Shown here: in pieces, positions 1-8,752 of the stretch
How positions within the stretch are numbered: the first letter of the stretch is position 1
Layout of the letters: each line of letters opens with the position of its first letter
NCBI RefSeq assembly: GCF_003425685.1
Contig: NZ_QJKM01000001.1
Coordinates: 364,920-428,919, forward strand
DNA: 64,000 nt
Origin: Rhizobium terrae
GTDB taxonomy: Bacteria > Pseudomonadota > Alphaproteobacteria > Rhizobiales > Rhizobiaceae
Direction: 5' to 3'
Notes under the pieces: generated by a model
The model's input: only the letters and a program-made list of their open reading frames with translations
Databases searched by the model: none
Told to the model about the DNA's origin: nothing
Program-made: the position numbers and the translations under genes

Positions 1-855
1 GCTCTTGCCGTACCAGTCGGCAATGGTCTGCCCCATGCAAAGCTCGCTCTCGTGTTCGACGAAGACGCGGGTGCGTTCGGTCGTAAACAGATGCGGCGCC
101 AGAAGATAGGCGATCACCAGCGGATCATGCAGGGGGCCGCCGCGCGAGCCGTAGCGACGCATATCGTTGCGATCCCAGAAGGCCATGAGTTCGGCGAGCG
201 TCTGAGAAATGCGGCCGCTGACATTCGAAAACTGTGCGACGTGCTCCGGCTTCAGCATCACCTGATGGGTGGCATCGAGTGCCAGAGCGACGATCGGAAT
301 GCCGCTCGAAAACACGACATGCGCGGCATGTGGATCGGCCAGCACGTTGAACTCGGCCGTCATTGTCCGGTTGCCCGGCTCACGATAGGCGCCGCCCATC
401 ATCACAATACGCTGGATGCCCTCAGAAATCTGTGGGTTCATCCGCAACGCCACCGCGAGATTGGTCATCGGCCCAAGGCAACAGATGGTGATCCGTTTCT
501 GCAGGGCCGCCGCTACGGTCAACGTGTCGATCAGAAAATCGACGGCGGATTTCGGCTCGACCGTCTTTATCGGGTCCGGCAGCACCGTATTGCCAAGCCC
601 GGCCTGGCCATGGAACTGACCATAGATCGGCTCGCGCAGCATGGGCCGGAAACAGCCGGCATGGACCGGGATATCCGTTCTTCGTCCAAGTTCGCAAACC
701 TGCAGGGCGTTGCGCACGGTTCGTTCCAGCGGCTGGTTGCCGCAGACGGGCGTGATGCCCAGGATGTCGAGTTCCGGCGACACGAAAGCCGTGAGAAGCG
801 CGATGGTGTCATCGATCCCCGGATCGCAGTCCACGATGATCGGTATTGAGCTCAT
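1..855 (-). CDS. Nucleoside hydrolase (inosine-uridine preferring family), 3' end outside window
   Basis: Predicted cytoplasmic N-ribohydrolase splitting ribonucleosides into base and ribose. The N-terminus carries the family calcium/ribose signature VDCDPGIDD at residues 8-16 directly after MSSIPII, and a second conserved block CLGPMTNLA lies mid-protein. The frame is open for 285 codons to the left edge; the family is usually about 310 residues, so only a short C-terminal part is missing. The start is the ATG at 855-853; the ribosome site is weak (AAGG about 11 bases upstream). It is the third gene of a minus-strand run behind the binding protein and the DapA-like gene, 38 bases after the latter, suggesting one catabolic operon. 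Substrate is unproven: the family also includes enzymes acting on other N-ribosides. Confidence 0.88.
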   Translation of the reverse strand, partial: MSSIPIIVDCDPGIDDTIALLTAFVSPELDILGITPVCGNQPLERTVRNALQVCELGRRTDIPVHAGCFRPMLREPIYGQFHGQAGLGNTVLPDPIKTVEPKSAVDFLIDTLTVAAALQKRITICCLGPMTNLAVALRMNPQISEGIQRIVMMGGAYREPGNRTMTAEFNVLADPHAAHVVFSSGIPIVALALDATHQVMLKPEHVAQFSNVSGRISQTLAELMAFWDRNDMRRYGSRGGPLHDPLVIAYLLAPHLFTTERTRVFVEHESELCMGQTIADWYGKS

Positions 856-893
856 TTCGAAACTGCCTTTGAATTGTCGGTCGGTCGCGGAGT

Positions 894-1775
894 TCAGAGC
901 GCGCCGACGTCCCGTAGAACGGCACCGATCTCGGCGCGGGCCGCCTCGGCAAGCGGGACCTGCGGCGCTATCGGCGTACCGACCGGAAAACCCTGGAGTT
1001 CGAGCGCCATCTTGATGCAGGCGGCGATCGAATATTTCGCGAAAATCTCGTTGACGCGCCAAAGCGGACGCTGCAGCTCCATCGCCTTTGCCCAGTCGCC
1101 CGCCTTTGCTGCCTCGTAAAGGGCAATGCTCTGACGCGGCACGATGCAGGCGGGACCGGCCATCCAGCCGACCCCGCCGATCATCATCACGCAGACCGGA
1201 ATATGCGCGGAGGCGGAAAAGACCTCCATCCGGCCGCGGGTCCGCTCGATGATAGAGAGAAGGCGCCCGGTATTTGTCGATGCATCCTTGATATAGCGGA
1301 TATTCTCAACATGGCTCAGACGCTCGATCACCGGGAGAGTGAGATCGGAACGCTGGAACTGAGGATTGGTGTAGAGCACGACCGGGCGCCCCTGGGCAGC
1401 CTTGGCAATCGCCGTGAAATACGCTTGGACACCTTCGTCGCTCACCGGAAAATAAGCTTCGAGAATTGCCAATATGCCATCGGCTCCCGCCGCGACCATA
1501 TATTCCGTCTGTGCGACGGCATCACTCACCGACGTTGACGCCACGCCGGCGACAACGGGCACCCGACCACGATTGGCCGAGATTACCGCGTCGACGACGT
1601 GACGCCGCTGCTCTTGGGAGAGATAGGCAAATTCACCGGTGCTGCCGAGGGGCGTCAAACCATGAACGCCCGCCTCGATCAGGTGATCCACAAGATCGGC
1701 GAGTACGCCTTCCATCACAGCGCCCGACGGATCGATGGGCGAGACGAGGTAAGGAAAAACACCGCTGAACGACAT
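894..1775 (-). CDS. Dihydrodipicolinate synthase/N-acetylneuraminate lyase family aldolase
   Basis: A 293-residue class I aldolase of the DapA/NanA family. Visible family residues are the pyruvate-binding motif GSTGE at 44-48, the catalytic Tyr135 in VVLYTNP and the Schiff-base Lys163 in RYIKDAS. The family uses pyruvate or a related 2-keto acid. True DapA is unlikely because the gene sits in a transport/catabolic cluster between a family 5 binding protein (20 bases upstream) and a nucleoside hydrolase. It more probably cleaves or dehydrates a 2-keto acid derived from the imported compound. Start ATG at 1775-1773 with a GGTGA site. The exact substrate cannot be read from the sequence. Confidence 0.88.
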   Translation of the reverse strand: MSFSGVFPYLVSPIDPSGAVMEGVLADLVDHLIEAGVHGLTPLGSTGEFAYLSQEQRRHVVDAVISANRGRVPVVAGVASTSVSDAVAQTEYMVAAGADGILAILEAYFPVSDEGVQAYFTAIAKAAQGRPVVLYTNPQFQRSDLTLPVIERLSHVENIRYIKDASTNTGRLLSIIERTRGRMEVFSASAHIPVCVMMIGGVGWMAGPACIVPRQSIALYEAAKAGDWAKAMELQRPLWRVNEIFAKYSIAACIKMALELQGFPVGTPIAPQVPLAEAARAEIGAVLRDVGAL

Positions 1776-1795
1776 GATGGATCACCGCTTCCAGA

Positions 1796-3346
1796 TCAGT
1801 TCGGCTTCACATAATAGGGAAGCGTGTAGGCATCGGAGCGGCCTTCATAGGCAAGGTCGTTTTTGACCGCCCATGTGTTGGCCAGGTAAAAGACCGGAAT
1901 GACGCCGAGATCCGCCATGGCGATCTCGGTTGCCTTCTTCAGGAGGGCCTCGCGCTTGGCATCGTCGAGCATGCCGCGGGCCTCATTCAGCGCCTTGTCG
2001 AAGTCAGGATTGGAATAGCGGCCACGGTTGCCCTGTCCCGCCTTTTCCCCATAGGTTTCGAGAATGGGGCCGAGCACGCCGGAGGCTTCGCCGGTCTCGA
2101 CCGCCGCACCGCCCATGATGAAGCTGAACTCCAGATTGGAGGCACGGGTGAAATAGACGCTGCCCGGCAGCGTCGCAACTTCCGTCTTGACGCCGATGCG
2201 GCTGAAGAACTGGCCGATTGCCTGTGCAATCTTGGAGTCGTTCGGGTAGCGGTCGTTGGAGGCGTGGAAAGTCAGAGAGAAGCCATCCGGATAACCGGCG
2301 TCGGCTAAAAGCTGCTTGGCCTTGTTCGGATCGTAGGCATCGATCTTGATGGCAGGATCATAACCGAAATAACCTTCCGGAACGACCTGGCCGGCCGGCA
2401 CGCCCTGGCCATCCATGATGCGATCGACCAACGCTTCGCGATTGATCGAGAGCGAGAGCGCGCGGCGCACCTGCGGCTTCCGGAGCGGGTTCTTGCCATC
2501 CGGCCCCTTTGCAAAGGGTGATTCCTCGCGACCCTGGTCCATGTGAAGATACATGATGCGGTTACCGGCCACATTAACGACCTTGAGCTTGTCGGATGCC
2601 TGGAGCTTGCGGGTATCGGCGGTGGGTATGCTTTCGATCATGTCGACATCGCCGGAAAGCATGGCGGCGACACGGGCGCTGCTGTTCTTGAATACTCGGA
2701 ACGTCACCTTGTCCCAGGCAGCCTTCTCACCCCAGTAGCTGTCGTTGCGGGCGACTACGACATTGTCGTCTGGCGTCCAGGAGACGAACTTGAACGGACC
2801 CGTGCCGATGACGCCCTTGCCGGAATTCATTTCTTCCGTCGTCGTCTTTTCCATCTCGGCCGGCAGAATGGCAATGCGGCTGAGATTGTTGAGCAATAGC
2901 GGCGTCGGACCGTCGGTCTTGATGCGGACGGTGAGCGGATCGGCGGCGGTGATCTCGGTAATGGCCTTCACGTAAGCGGCAAACGAGCTGGGACTATTCT
3001 TTGAAGCCAGCGGAACGCGCTTGATGCTGGCAACGACGTCCTCCGCGGTAAAGTCGCTGCCGTCATGGAACTTAACGTTCGGGCGCAGCTTGAATTCCCA
3101 GGTCGTGTCGTCGATCGTCTTCCAGGAAACGGCCAGCGCCGGCTGGATCCGCTGCTTGGCGTCCTGATTGACGAGGCCATCGAAGATGTTGCGCGCCATC
3201 GCGCTGTTTGGACCGACGACATAGAACTGCGGATCCATGGATGTGGTCGACGCCGCCAGACCGACGGTCAGGTCTTTCGCGTGAGCTGCAAACGGTACGG
3301 CAAAAACAGACGCTGCCAATGCAGCTGCTATCGTAAGGAATTTCAT
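1796..3346 (-). CDS. ABC transporter substrate-binding protein, family 5 (DppA/OppA type)
   Basis: A 516-residue periplasmic binding protein. The N-terminus MKFLTIAAALAASVFA followed by PFAAHA is a clean Sec signal peptide. The mature part has the family 5 pattern: WEFKLRPNVKFHDG early on, then GTGPFKF, and RRALSLSINREALV in the middle. A longer reading from 3403 is possible, but the ATG at 3346-3344 has GGAGGAG at the right distance and gives the signal peptide, so it is preferred. The family binds di- or oligopeptides, opines or nickel chelates. No permease or ATPase genes are seen on this side, so they may lie left of the window or elsewhere. It is divergent from a LysR regulator, its probable controller. 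Confidence 0.92.
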   Translation of the reverse strand: MKFLTIAAALAASVFAVPFAAHAKDLTVGLAASTTSMDPQFYVVGPNSAMARNIFDGLVNQDAKQRIQPALAVSWKTIDDTTWEFKLRPNVKFHDGSDFTAEDVVASIKRVPLASKNSPSSFAAYVKAITEITAADPLTVRIKTDGPTPLLLNNLSRIAILPAEMEKTTTEEMNSGKGVIGTGPFKFVSWTPDDNVVVARNDSYWGEKAAWDKVTFRVFKNSSARVAAMLSGDVDMIESIPTADTRKLQASDKLKVVNVAGNRIMYLHMDQGREESPFAKGPDGKNPLRKPQVRRALSLSINREALVDRIMDGQGVPAGQVVPEGYFGYDPAIKIDAYDPNKAKQLLADAGYPDGFSLTFHASNDRYPNDSKIAQAIGQFFSRIGVKTEVATLPGSVYFTRASNLEFSFIMGGAAVETGEASGVLGPILETYGEKAGQGNRGRYSNPDFDKALNEARGMLDDAKREALLKKATEIAMADLGVIPVFYLANTWAVKNDLAYEGRSDAYTLPYYVKPN

Positions 3347-3400
3347 GATGGAGCTCCTCCGGGTTTCCAAGATCCGCACTCTCCCTGCGGTTTCAAATGC

Positions 3401-3460
3401 CATTAGGGCCCCTGCCGGGAAAAGAAAAATTGCATTTTGTACTCAGTTCATGCCCTAATG
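3401..3460. promoter_or_regulatory. Divergent promoter region with a 9-bp inverted repeat
   Basis: Between the divergent binding-protein and LysR genes, CATTAGGGC at 3401-3409 is mirrored exactly by GCCCTAATG at 3452-3460, with a 42-base A/T-rich spacer. The arms lie just upstream of each gene's start region. LysR regulators commonly bind dyads in such divergent promoters, so this is a candidate operator. That reading is inference; no classical T-N11-A box stands out. Confidence 0.4.
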
Positions 3461-3477
3461 TTATGGGAGGCATGCGT

Positions 3478-4398
3478 ATGCGATTGAAACCAAGGCAGGT
3501 CGAAGCGTTCAGGAGTGTGATGATGACCGGCGGCATAACCGCTGCCGCCGATGCCATGAACATCACGCAGCCTGCCGTCAGCCGCCTCATTCGCGACCTC
3601 GAAGAGATCGTCGAGATCACGCTTTTCGAGCGTATCGGTATCCGCCTCGTGCCGACGACGGAAGCGACGCAGCTCTTCCGGGAGGTCGAACGGCTCTATC
3701 TCGGTCTCGACCAGATCGCCCAGGCGGCCGACGACATCCGGCGGCACAAGAACATCGTGCTGAGGATAGCCAGCGTCACATCCCTGGTCCGACCCTATCT
3801 GCATCAGGCGATCATCGATGTCGTCGGCAGCCGGCTGGACATCCCGCTGGTGATCGACGTGGAGAACAGCCGTCATATCTGGGACATGGTCGAGAAGAAC
3901 CGCTACGACCTCGGCTTTGTCTTCAGTTCGCCGCGCATGGCGGACAAGAGTGCGGTTCTGCTGCACGGCTCCAATGCGGTCGCCGCCATGGCGCCCGGCC
4001 ACCGGCTGGCGTCCCGCAAAGTCATCACGCCCGCCGACCTTCTGGATGAGCGCGTTTTGATCCCGGGGCGCAATTCGCCGCTGAGGCTTGCGCTGGACCG
4101 CGCCCTTTCCAAGGAGGACCATCAGCCCGCCAGCACGATGGAAACCTCGATGCTGAACTGCTGCTACTTTGCGGCATCGGGAATGGGGATCGGCATCGTC
4201 GACCGCACAAGCCTTCACTCCGCCGGCGCCGACATCATCGCCGTTCCGTTCGAACCGAAGATAGAAGTCTCCTATTTCGCCATTCGCCCTTCCGGGGGAC
4301 AGCGTATTGCCGTTCTGGACGACATCGTCAATCAAGTGAGGGCACTCATGAACACACAGGTATCAGGAGAGGACTCCGGCTCTCCATCTGCGCCTTGA
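3478..4398 (+). CDS. LysR family transcriptional regulator
   Basis: A protein of about 306 residues with an N-terminal winged helix-turn-helix (RQVEAFRSVMMTGGITAAAD then ITQPAVSRLIRDLE) and a LysR substrate-binding domain from about residue 90. The start at 3478 is preferred because GGGAGG lies seven bases upstream; the ATG at 3472 is almost on top of that site, and a longer reading from 3397 runs through the divergent promoter. The protein resembles regulators of opine and amino-acid catabolism. Its divergent position makes the binding protein, aldolase and nucleoside hydrolase genes the likely targets, with the imported compound or a breakdown product as inducer. The inducer is not identifiable here. 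Confidence 0.9.
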   Translation: MRLKPRQVEAFRSVMMTGGITAAADAMNITQPAVSRLIRDLEEIVEITLFERIGIRLVPTTEATQLFREVERLYLGLDQIAQAADDIRRHKNIVLRIASVTSLVRPYLHQAIIDVVGSRLDIPLVIDVENSRHIWDMVEKNRYDLGFVFSSPRMADKSAVLLHGSNAVAAMAPGHRLASRKVITPADLLDERVLIPGRNSPLRLALDRALSKEDHQPASTMETSMLNCCYFAASGMGIGIVDRTSLHSAGADIIAVPFEPKIEVSYFAIRPSGGQRIAVLDDIVNQVRALMNTQVSGEDSGSPSAP

Positions 4399-4539
4399 AA
4401 GCATCGAACCCATGGCTCCCGGCAATCGTAAACGTGACCCGCGGGAACTCGTCTGCGGCAGACGGATAACCGACTTTAGCTGAATATTCAGCTTGCTCGG
4501 CTAATTTGTCGCCATCTTTTTCCAGTCGGAGTATCGACC

Positions 4540-5724
4540 GTGAGCTTTGTAACGCTTGACCAGGTCGAGGGCCAGCTCTCGCGTGGCTTTCGTCTTCTAC
4601 GCTTCTCGCCTGAAATAGAAACCTTGTTTCTCAGGGAATACGCGACGGAGCGGGCGCGGCTCGTCGCGATTTGGTGCGTGATCGGTGTGCTGATTTACGA
4701 CCTGGTCTATTTCTGCGACAGCGCCATGGTGCCGGACGTGCTCGCGGAACTGGTCGTCGTTCGGTTCCTGATGTTCACGCCGTTCGTGTTCAGCTGCATA
4801 GTGATGGTACGCCGCTGGCCGAACGCGCTGTTTTACGACATCCTGACGGTAACTGCTGCCGTCCTGAGCGTAACCTTGCCGATGATCGCCGCTGTAGGAA
4901 GCACCAGCCACTATCTTTTCGTCTACCAGACCTACAACTCGGCTGCCTTCTTGTACTTCGTGGTGTCGCTCCGGCCCCGCTTTCCCGCAGTGCTGATAGG
5001 GCTTGCGCTGACTTCCGCCTCGCATTTCACGACCACATATCTCACCGGTGCCTTTGATCAGGTCGCCTATTTCGGCATCATTACAGTCTATTCGATGCTG
5101 TCGATCTTTCTGGCCGTCAGCGCCTACTTCCTGGAAAAGACGGATCGGCAGAATTTCCTCAACCAATTGCGGGCCAGCCTTCTTTGCCGGCAACTTGAAG
5201 ACAAAGCAGAACGTGACGAGTTGACGGGACTATTGAACCGGCGCTCGCTTACGCGGATCAGCGGCAACCTCTGGGGTGGCACGACGCGCCAAATGACAAT
5301 CTCTGCCATTCTCCTCGATATCGACCATTTCAAGCGGTTCAATGACGTGCATGGCCATCTCGAAGGAGATGCCTGCATTCGTGCCGTCTCGCAATGTATC
5401 CGCGATACGGTCAGCGAAACATCGTACGTGTTCCGTTTCGGCGGAGAGGAAATGCTGGTGCTTTTGACGGGACTGGACCCGATGCAGGTGCTGGCGATGG
5501 CGGAGAGAATCCGTGCTGCGATCGAAAGGCTCCATATTCCGCACGGCGGGCTTGGCAACAGCTGGGTGACGGCAAGCCTGGGCGTCGCCTCGGCGATACC
5601 CGCGGAGATCACGCTTGAGAAATTGCTGCAAAAGGCCGACGAAGCGCTCTACGACGCAAAGCGTCTGGGCAGAAATACCGTGGCTCTCGCCAGTTTGCCG
5701 GAGCCAACTGTACGCGTAGCGTAA
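4540..5724 (+). CDS. Membrane-anchored GGDEF-domain diguanylate cyclase
   Basis: A 394-residue inner-membrane protein with about six hydrophobic segments (roughly residues 40-58, 70-90, 98-118, 130-143, 150-165, 172-197), a short coiled linker and a C-terminal GGDEF domain (about 222-385). The substrate region DELTGLLNRRS, the LLDIDHFKRFND metal block and the signature GGEEM at 301-305 are present. The signature departs from GG(D/E)EF in its last residue (Met for Phe). The allosteric I-site RxxD expected just before the signature reads VSET, so product inhibition is probably lost. The domain makes c-di-GMP in this family; the N-terminus is a membrane sensor of unknown ligand. Start is GTG at 4540, with GGAG 9 bases upstream. 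Confidence 0.87.
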   Translation: MSFVTLDQVEGQLSRGFRLLRFSPEIETLFLREYATERARLVAIWCVIGVLIYDLVYFCDSAMVPDVLAELVVVRFLMFTPFVFSCIVMVRRWPNALFYDILTVTAAVLSVTLPMIAAVGSTSHYLFVYQTYNSAAFLYFVVSLRPRFPAVLIGLALTSASHFTTTYLTGAFDQVAYFGIITVYSMLSIFLAVSAYFLEKTDRQNFLNQLRASLLCRQLEDKAERDELTGLLNRRSLTRISGNLWGGTTRQMTISAILLDIDHFKRFNDVHGHLEGDACIRAVSQCIRDTVSETSYVFRFGGEEMLVLLTGLDPMQVLAMAERIRAAIERLHIPHGGLGNSWVTASLGVASAIPAEITLEKLLQKADEALYDAKRLGRNTVALASLPEPTVRVA

Positions 5725-5819
5725 AAAACGCCTCCGTCGGAAGGCTCAAATCAGGATATAGTACTTCCTGGAACATGTTTCTGGTCGAATTTCTGCCTGC
5801 ATCGGTTTGTGCTGCAGGC

Positions 5820-6899
5820 ATGAACATGATCAACGAACACGACCGTAAATTCGCAGAAACGCTCAAATCGCTAGCGTTGGAGCCTCCGTCTCAACCATCG
5901 GGGCACAAGACAAAGCGAACGAGATTCATCTTCCTCGCGCTCTTCCTGGTCCTGCTGGGGCTTGCCGCGACCGTGACGGTCAGAGCGTTCCGGCCCGACA
6001 TTCTGGATCGCTGGGCAACGGTGCCGGCGCCCCCGCGTGAGGCTGAAGCTGCCGCCAGTAAGGCCACGGCGGAAAAGACCGCGGAAAGCAAGCCCTCCCC
6101 CATGCCGGCAAAGGAGGTCGCGGGTTCCGGCTACGTTATCGCACTTCAGGCCGTTCCCGTATTTTCGTGGTATGAAGGGCGCATCACATCGGTTGAAGTC
6201 GATGTAGGGCAGCGCGTGAGGAAAGGCGACGTCCTGGTCATGCTGGACGATGTCAGCGCCCGATTCGCGCTTGAAAAGGCGCAAGCCGAAAGGGTTTCGG
6301 CCGGGCTTACGCTCGACTCCAGAAGCATCGAGCTTGATCAATCCACTGCCCTGCTCCGGCGTGCCGAAGGTCTGGCCATGAAACAGGTCGTCTCCCGGCA
6401 AGAGCTGGAAGATGCCGTTACGGCACGAGACAAGGCCGCCAACGCGGTCGCCCAGGCGCGCCAGCAGTTGGCAAAGGCCGATCTCGAAATCCGGGTCGCC
6501 GAGGAGCGCGTTGATGCGCTTATCGTGAAGGCACCGTTTTCGGGGACGATCACGCAGCTCAACGCGCGAGCCGGAGGCACCGTCCTCTCACGCCTGGATA
6601 GCGTTCGCGAGAACGAAAGCCTGCTGACCCTGACCGACACGAACAATCTCGTCATCGATGCCGATGTGGCGGAAACAAATCTTGCGGCGCTTCGCGCCGG
6701 CCTGCACGGCAAGGCTGTGCTCGACGCATTTCCCGATCAGCCATTCACGATCGAGATCCTCCGGCTCGGGCCGGTGGTTTCCACTGAAAAGGGCACGATC
6801 AGCCTGCGCCTGTCGCTGATCGACCCACCGAAGGACGTCCGCCCGAACATGGCGGCTCGCATCCAAATTCCAGTCCAAACGGGAGACGCCCGTCAATGA
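5820..6899 (+). CDS. HlyD-family periplasmic adaptor (membrane fusion protein) of an ABC exporter
   Basis: A protein of about 359 residues: a cytoplasmic N-terminus, one membrane anchor (FIFLALFLVLLGLAATVTV), an Ala/Lys/Pro-rich stretch, then a barrel-sandwich/lipoyl half-motif (GRITSVEVDVGQRVRKGDVLV), an alpha-helical coiled hairpin rich in Ala, Gln and Glu, and the second lipoyl half (IVKAPFSGTITQLNARAGG). This is the MacA/HlyD/DevB layout that bridges an ABC pump to the envelope. The start is uncertain: ATG 5820, ATG 5826 and ATG 5775 are all in frame without a strong ribosome site. Its stop overlaps the ATPase start (ATGA), so the two are translationally coupled. Confidence 0.85.
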   Translation: MNMINEHDRKFAETLKSLALEPPSQPSGHKTKRTRFIFLALFLVLLGLAATVTVRAFRPDILDRWATVPAPPREAEAAASKATAEKTAESKPSPMPAKEVAGSGYVIALQAVPVFSWYEGRITSVEVDVGQRVRKGDVLVMLDDVSARFALEKAQAERVSAGLTLDSRSIELDQSTALLRRAEGLAMKQVVSRQELEDAVTARDKAANAVAQARQQLAKADLEIRVAEERVDALIVKAPFSGTITQLNARAGGTVLSRLDSVRENESLLTLTDTNNLVIDADVAETNLAALRAGLHGKAVLDAFPDQPFTIEILRLGPVVSTEKGTISLRLSLIDPPKDVRPNMAARIQIPVQTGDARQ

Positions 6900-7606
6900 C
6901 ATACGATTCCACCCAGTCCCCCTACATCGTTCTCAATGCAATCAGGAAGGGATACAGGATTGGTAGCGAAACCGTGCCGATTTTCTCGAATCTCGATCTC
7001 GAAATTCCACGTGGCGACTTCGTCGCCATCATGGGTCCCTCCGGTTCCGGCAAATCCACCCTGCTCAGTATGCTGGCAGGCATCGATCGGCCCGATTCCG
7101 GGTCTCTGTGCATCGGAACCTGTCTTCTCCACCAGATGGGCGAGGCCGCCCGCACCGCCTGGCGCGCCGGCAACATGGGCATTGTTTTCCAGTTCTACAA
7201 CCTGCTGCCGATGCTCAATGCTGCCGAAAACGTGGAGCTGCCTCTGCTGCTGCGGCCTCTCTCCTCAAAAGAACGACGGGTTCGGGTGGAGAAGGTTCTC
7301 GATCTCGTCGGTCTTGCCGGCCGCGGAAATCAACATCCGAAGCTCATGTCGGGCGGACAGCAGCAGCGCGTCGGTATCGCGCGTGCCATCGTGACCGATC
7401 CCCCTCTGCTCTTGTGTGACGAACCGACCGGAGATCTGGATCGCAAGTCCGCCGAGGATATCCTGGGGATGCTGCGGGTTCTGAACAAGGAAATGGGAAA
7501 AACCATAGTGATGGTTACCCATGACCCGCAGGCCGCACAATATGCAAGCCGAACGCTGCACCTCGACAAGGGTATCTTCACCGAGGAGCGGAGGGCAGCT
7601 CGATGA
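6896..7606 (+). CDS. ABC transporter ATP-binding protein, MacB/LolD-like
   Basis: A 236-residue ATPase with Walker A GPSGSGKST at 47-55, a Q-loop in GIVFQFYNLLPML, the ABC signature MSGGQQQRVGIARA, Walker B LLLCDEPTGDLD and the H-loop VMVTHD. The EPTGDLD block and Q-loop text are typical of the LolD/MacB/FtsE branch, which powers FtsX-type permeases by mechanotransmission rather than classical transport. It is second in a four-gene operon (adaptor, ATPase, two permeases) and overlaps both neighbours by four bases. Confidence 0.93.
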   Translation: MTYDSTQSPYIVLNAIRKGYRIGSETVPIFSNLDLEIPRGDFVAIMGPSGSGKSTLLSMLAGIDRPDSGSLCIGTCLLHQMGEAARTAWRAGNMGIVFQFYNLLPMLNAAENVELPLLLRPLSSKERRVRVEKVLDLVGLAGRGNQHPKLMSGGQQQRVGIARAIVTDPPLLLCDEPTGDLDRKSAEDILGMLRVLNKEMGKTIVMVTHDPQAAQYASRTLHLDKGIFTEERRAAR

Positions 7607-8748
7607 ACTTCTTCGGCATGGCCCGGAAAAATGCCTTGCGGAAGCCTCTGCGAACGGCATTGCTGATCATCTGCGTGACCGTCGCCTTCCTCATCTACGG
7701 GTTGACCGCCAGCTTCGTCAACGGAAGCCAGGGGGGAGCCTCCGGAGCAAGCGAGAACATACTGGGCGTCATGAGCGCGGCCGGTCGTACGCAGCCCTTG
7801 CCGATATCCTACATCAACCGGATCAAGGCTGAGCCGGATGTGCTGGCTGTCGGCTATATGACGCGTTTGCGCGGCTTTGCAACGGTGGAAAAGAACATCA
7901 TCCCGGTTTCCGCCTTTGACCCTCGACAACTTATGGACGTCAACGGCAAGGAACTGGGCCTGACTTCGCAGCTGATGGAGCGATTCAGCGAGAACCGCGG
8001 CAAGGTCCTGGTTGGACGGGCGTTGGCCGAAGCGCAAGGCTGGAAAATCGGGCAGCGCATCACCGTAACCAGCTTCGACGTTCAAAAACAGGATGGCAGC
8101 CGCGACTGGCCGTTCGACATTGCCGGCATTTTCGAAGGTGAGAACGCATCGACGGACACCTACTTCGTGATTGCCCAATACGATTACGTCAATGCGATGC
8201 GTTCGCGTCACAAGGATACGGTGGATGCTTTCGTCGTGCGGCCGCAGCAACATGTTGCCGCCGGTGAACTGGCTGCCCGCATAGACCAACAGTTCGCCAA
8301 CTCGGCCGCCCCCACCCGAACGCAATCCGAGAAACAGTTTCTCGAAGCTTTCCTGCGCCAGTACGCAGATATCGGCTTGATCGTGAACCTCGTCGTCGGC
8401 GCAGCCTTCATCACGCTGTTGATGATCATCGTCAACACCATGGTCTTTGCCGTGCGCGAGCGCAATTTCGAGATCGGAGTGCTGAAAACCTTGGGATTCT
8501 CAGACTTCAGGATCATGATCCTGATCCTCGGGGAGACATTGTTCATCTTTGCGGTCGGAGGCGGCATCGGCCTTGCGGGCGCGATGGCTTTCGCTGCATT
8601 CAGCAGCCCCGCCCTGGGTCTGGTGCTCTCGATGGAGCTCTTTTTCAACGCGATGATCATGATCATCGCCCTCGGCATCGCGACCGGCGCGCTTCCTGCG
8701 CGCAATGCCCTCAAGACACCAGCCGTCACCGCCCTGAGAGCGAGGTAG
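7603..8748 (+). CDS. ABC transporter permease, FtsX/MacB type (first subunit)
   Basis: A 381-residue permease with a membrane segment near the N-terminus (TALLIICVTVAFLIYGL), a large extracytoplasmic domain (about residues 40-250) and three C-terminal helices, with the FtsX signature MVFAVRERNFEIGVLKTLGF between the second and third helices. It overlaps the ATPase stop by four bases and is followed after four bases by a second permease of the same type. The pair therefore probably forms a heterodimer, as in DevC-like or LolCE-like systems. Cargo is unknown; family members move lipoproteins, glycolipids, peptides or macrolides. Confidence 0.88.
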   Translation: MNFFGMARKNALRKPLRTALLIICVTVAFLIYGLTASFVNGSQGGASGASENILGVMSAAGRTQPLPISYINRIKAEPDVLAVGYMTRLRGFATVEKNIIPVSAFDPRQLMDVNGKELGLTSQLMERFSENRGKVLVGRALAEAQGWKIGQRITVTSFDVQKQDGSRDWPFDIAGIFEGENASTDTYFVIAQYDYVNAMRSRHKDTVDAFVVRPQQHVAAGELAARIDQQFANSAAPTRTQSEKQFLEAFLRQYADIGLIVNLVVGAAFITLLMIIVNTMVFAVRERNFEIGVLKTLGFSDFRIMILILGETLFIFAVGGGIGLAGAMAFAAFSSPALGLVLSMELFFNAMIMIIALGIATGALPARNALKTPAVTALRAR

Positions 8749-8752
8749 TTCC

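Noticed and set aside
5724..5760. Imperfect hairpin after the cyclase gene with a T-run
   Set aside because: The T-run lies on the minus strand, while both flanking genes are on the plus strand; the stem has a bulge.
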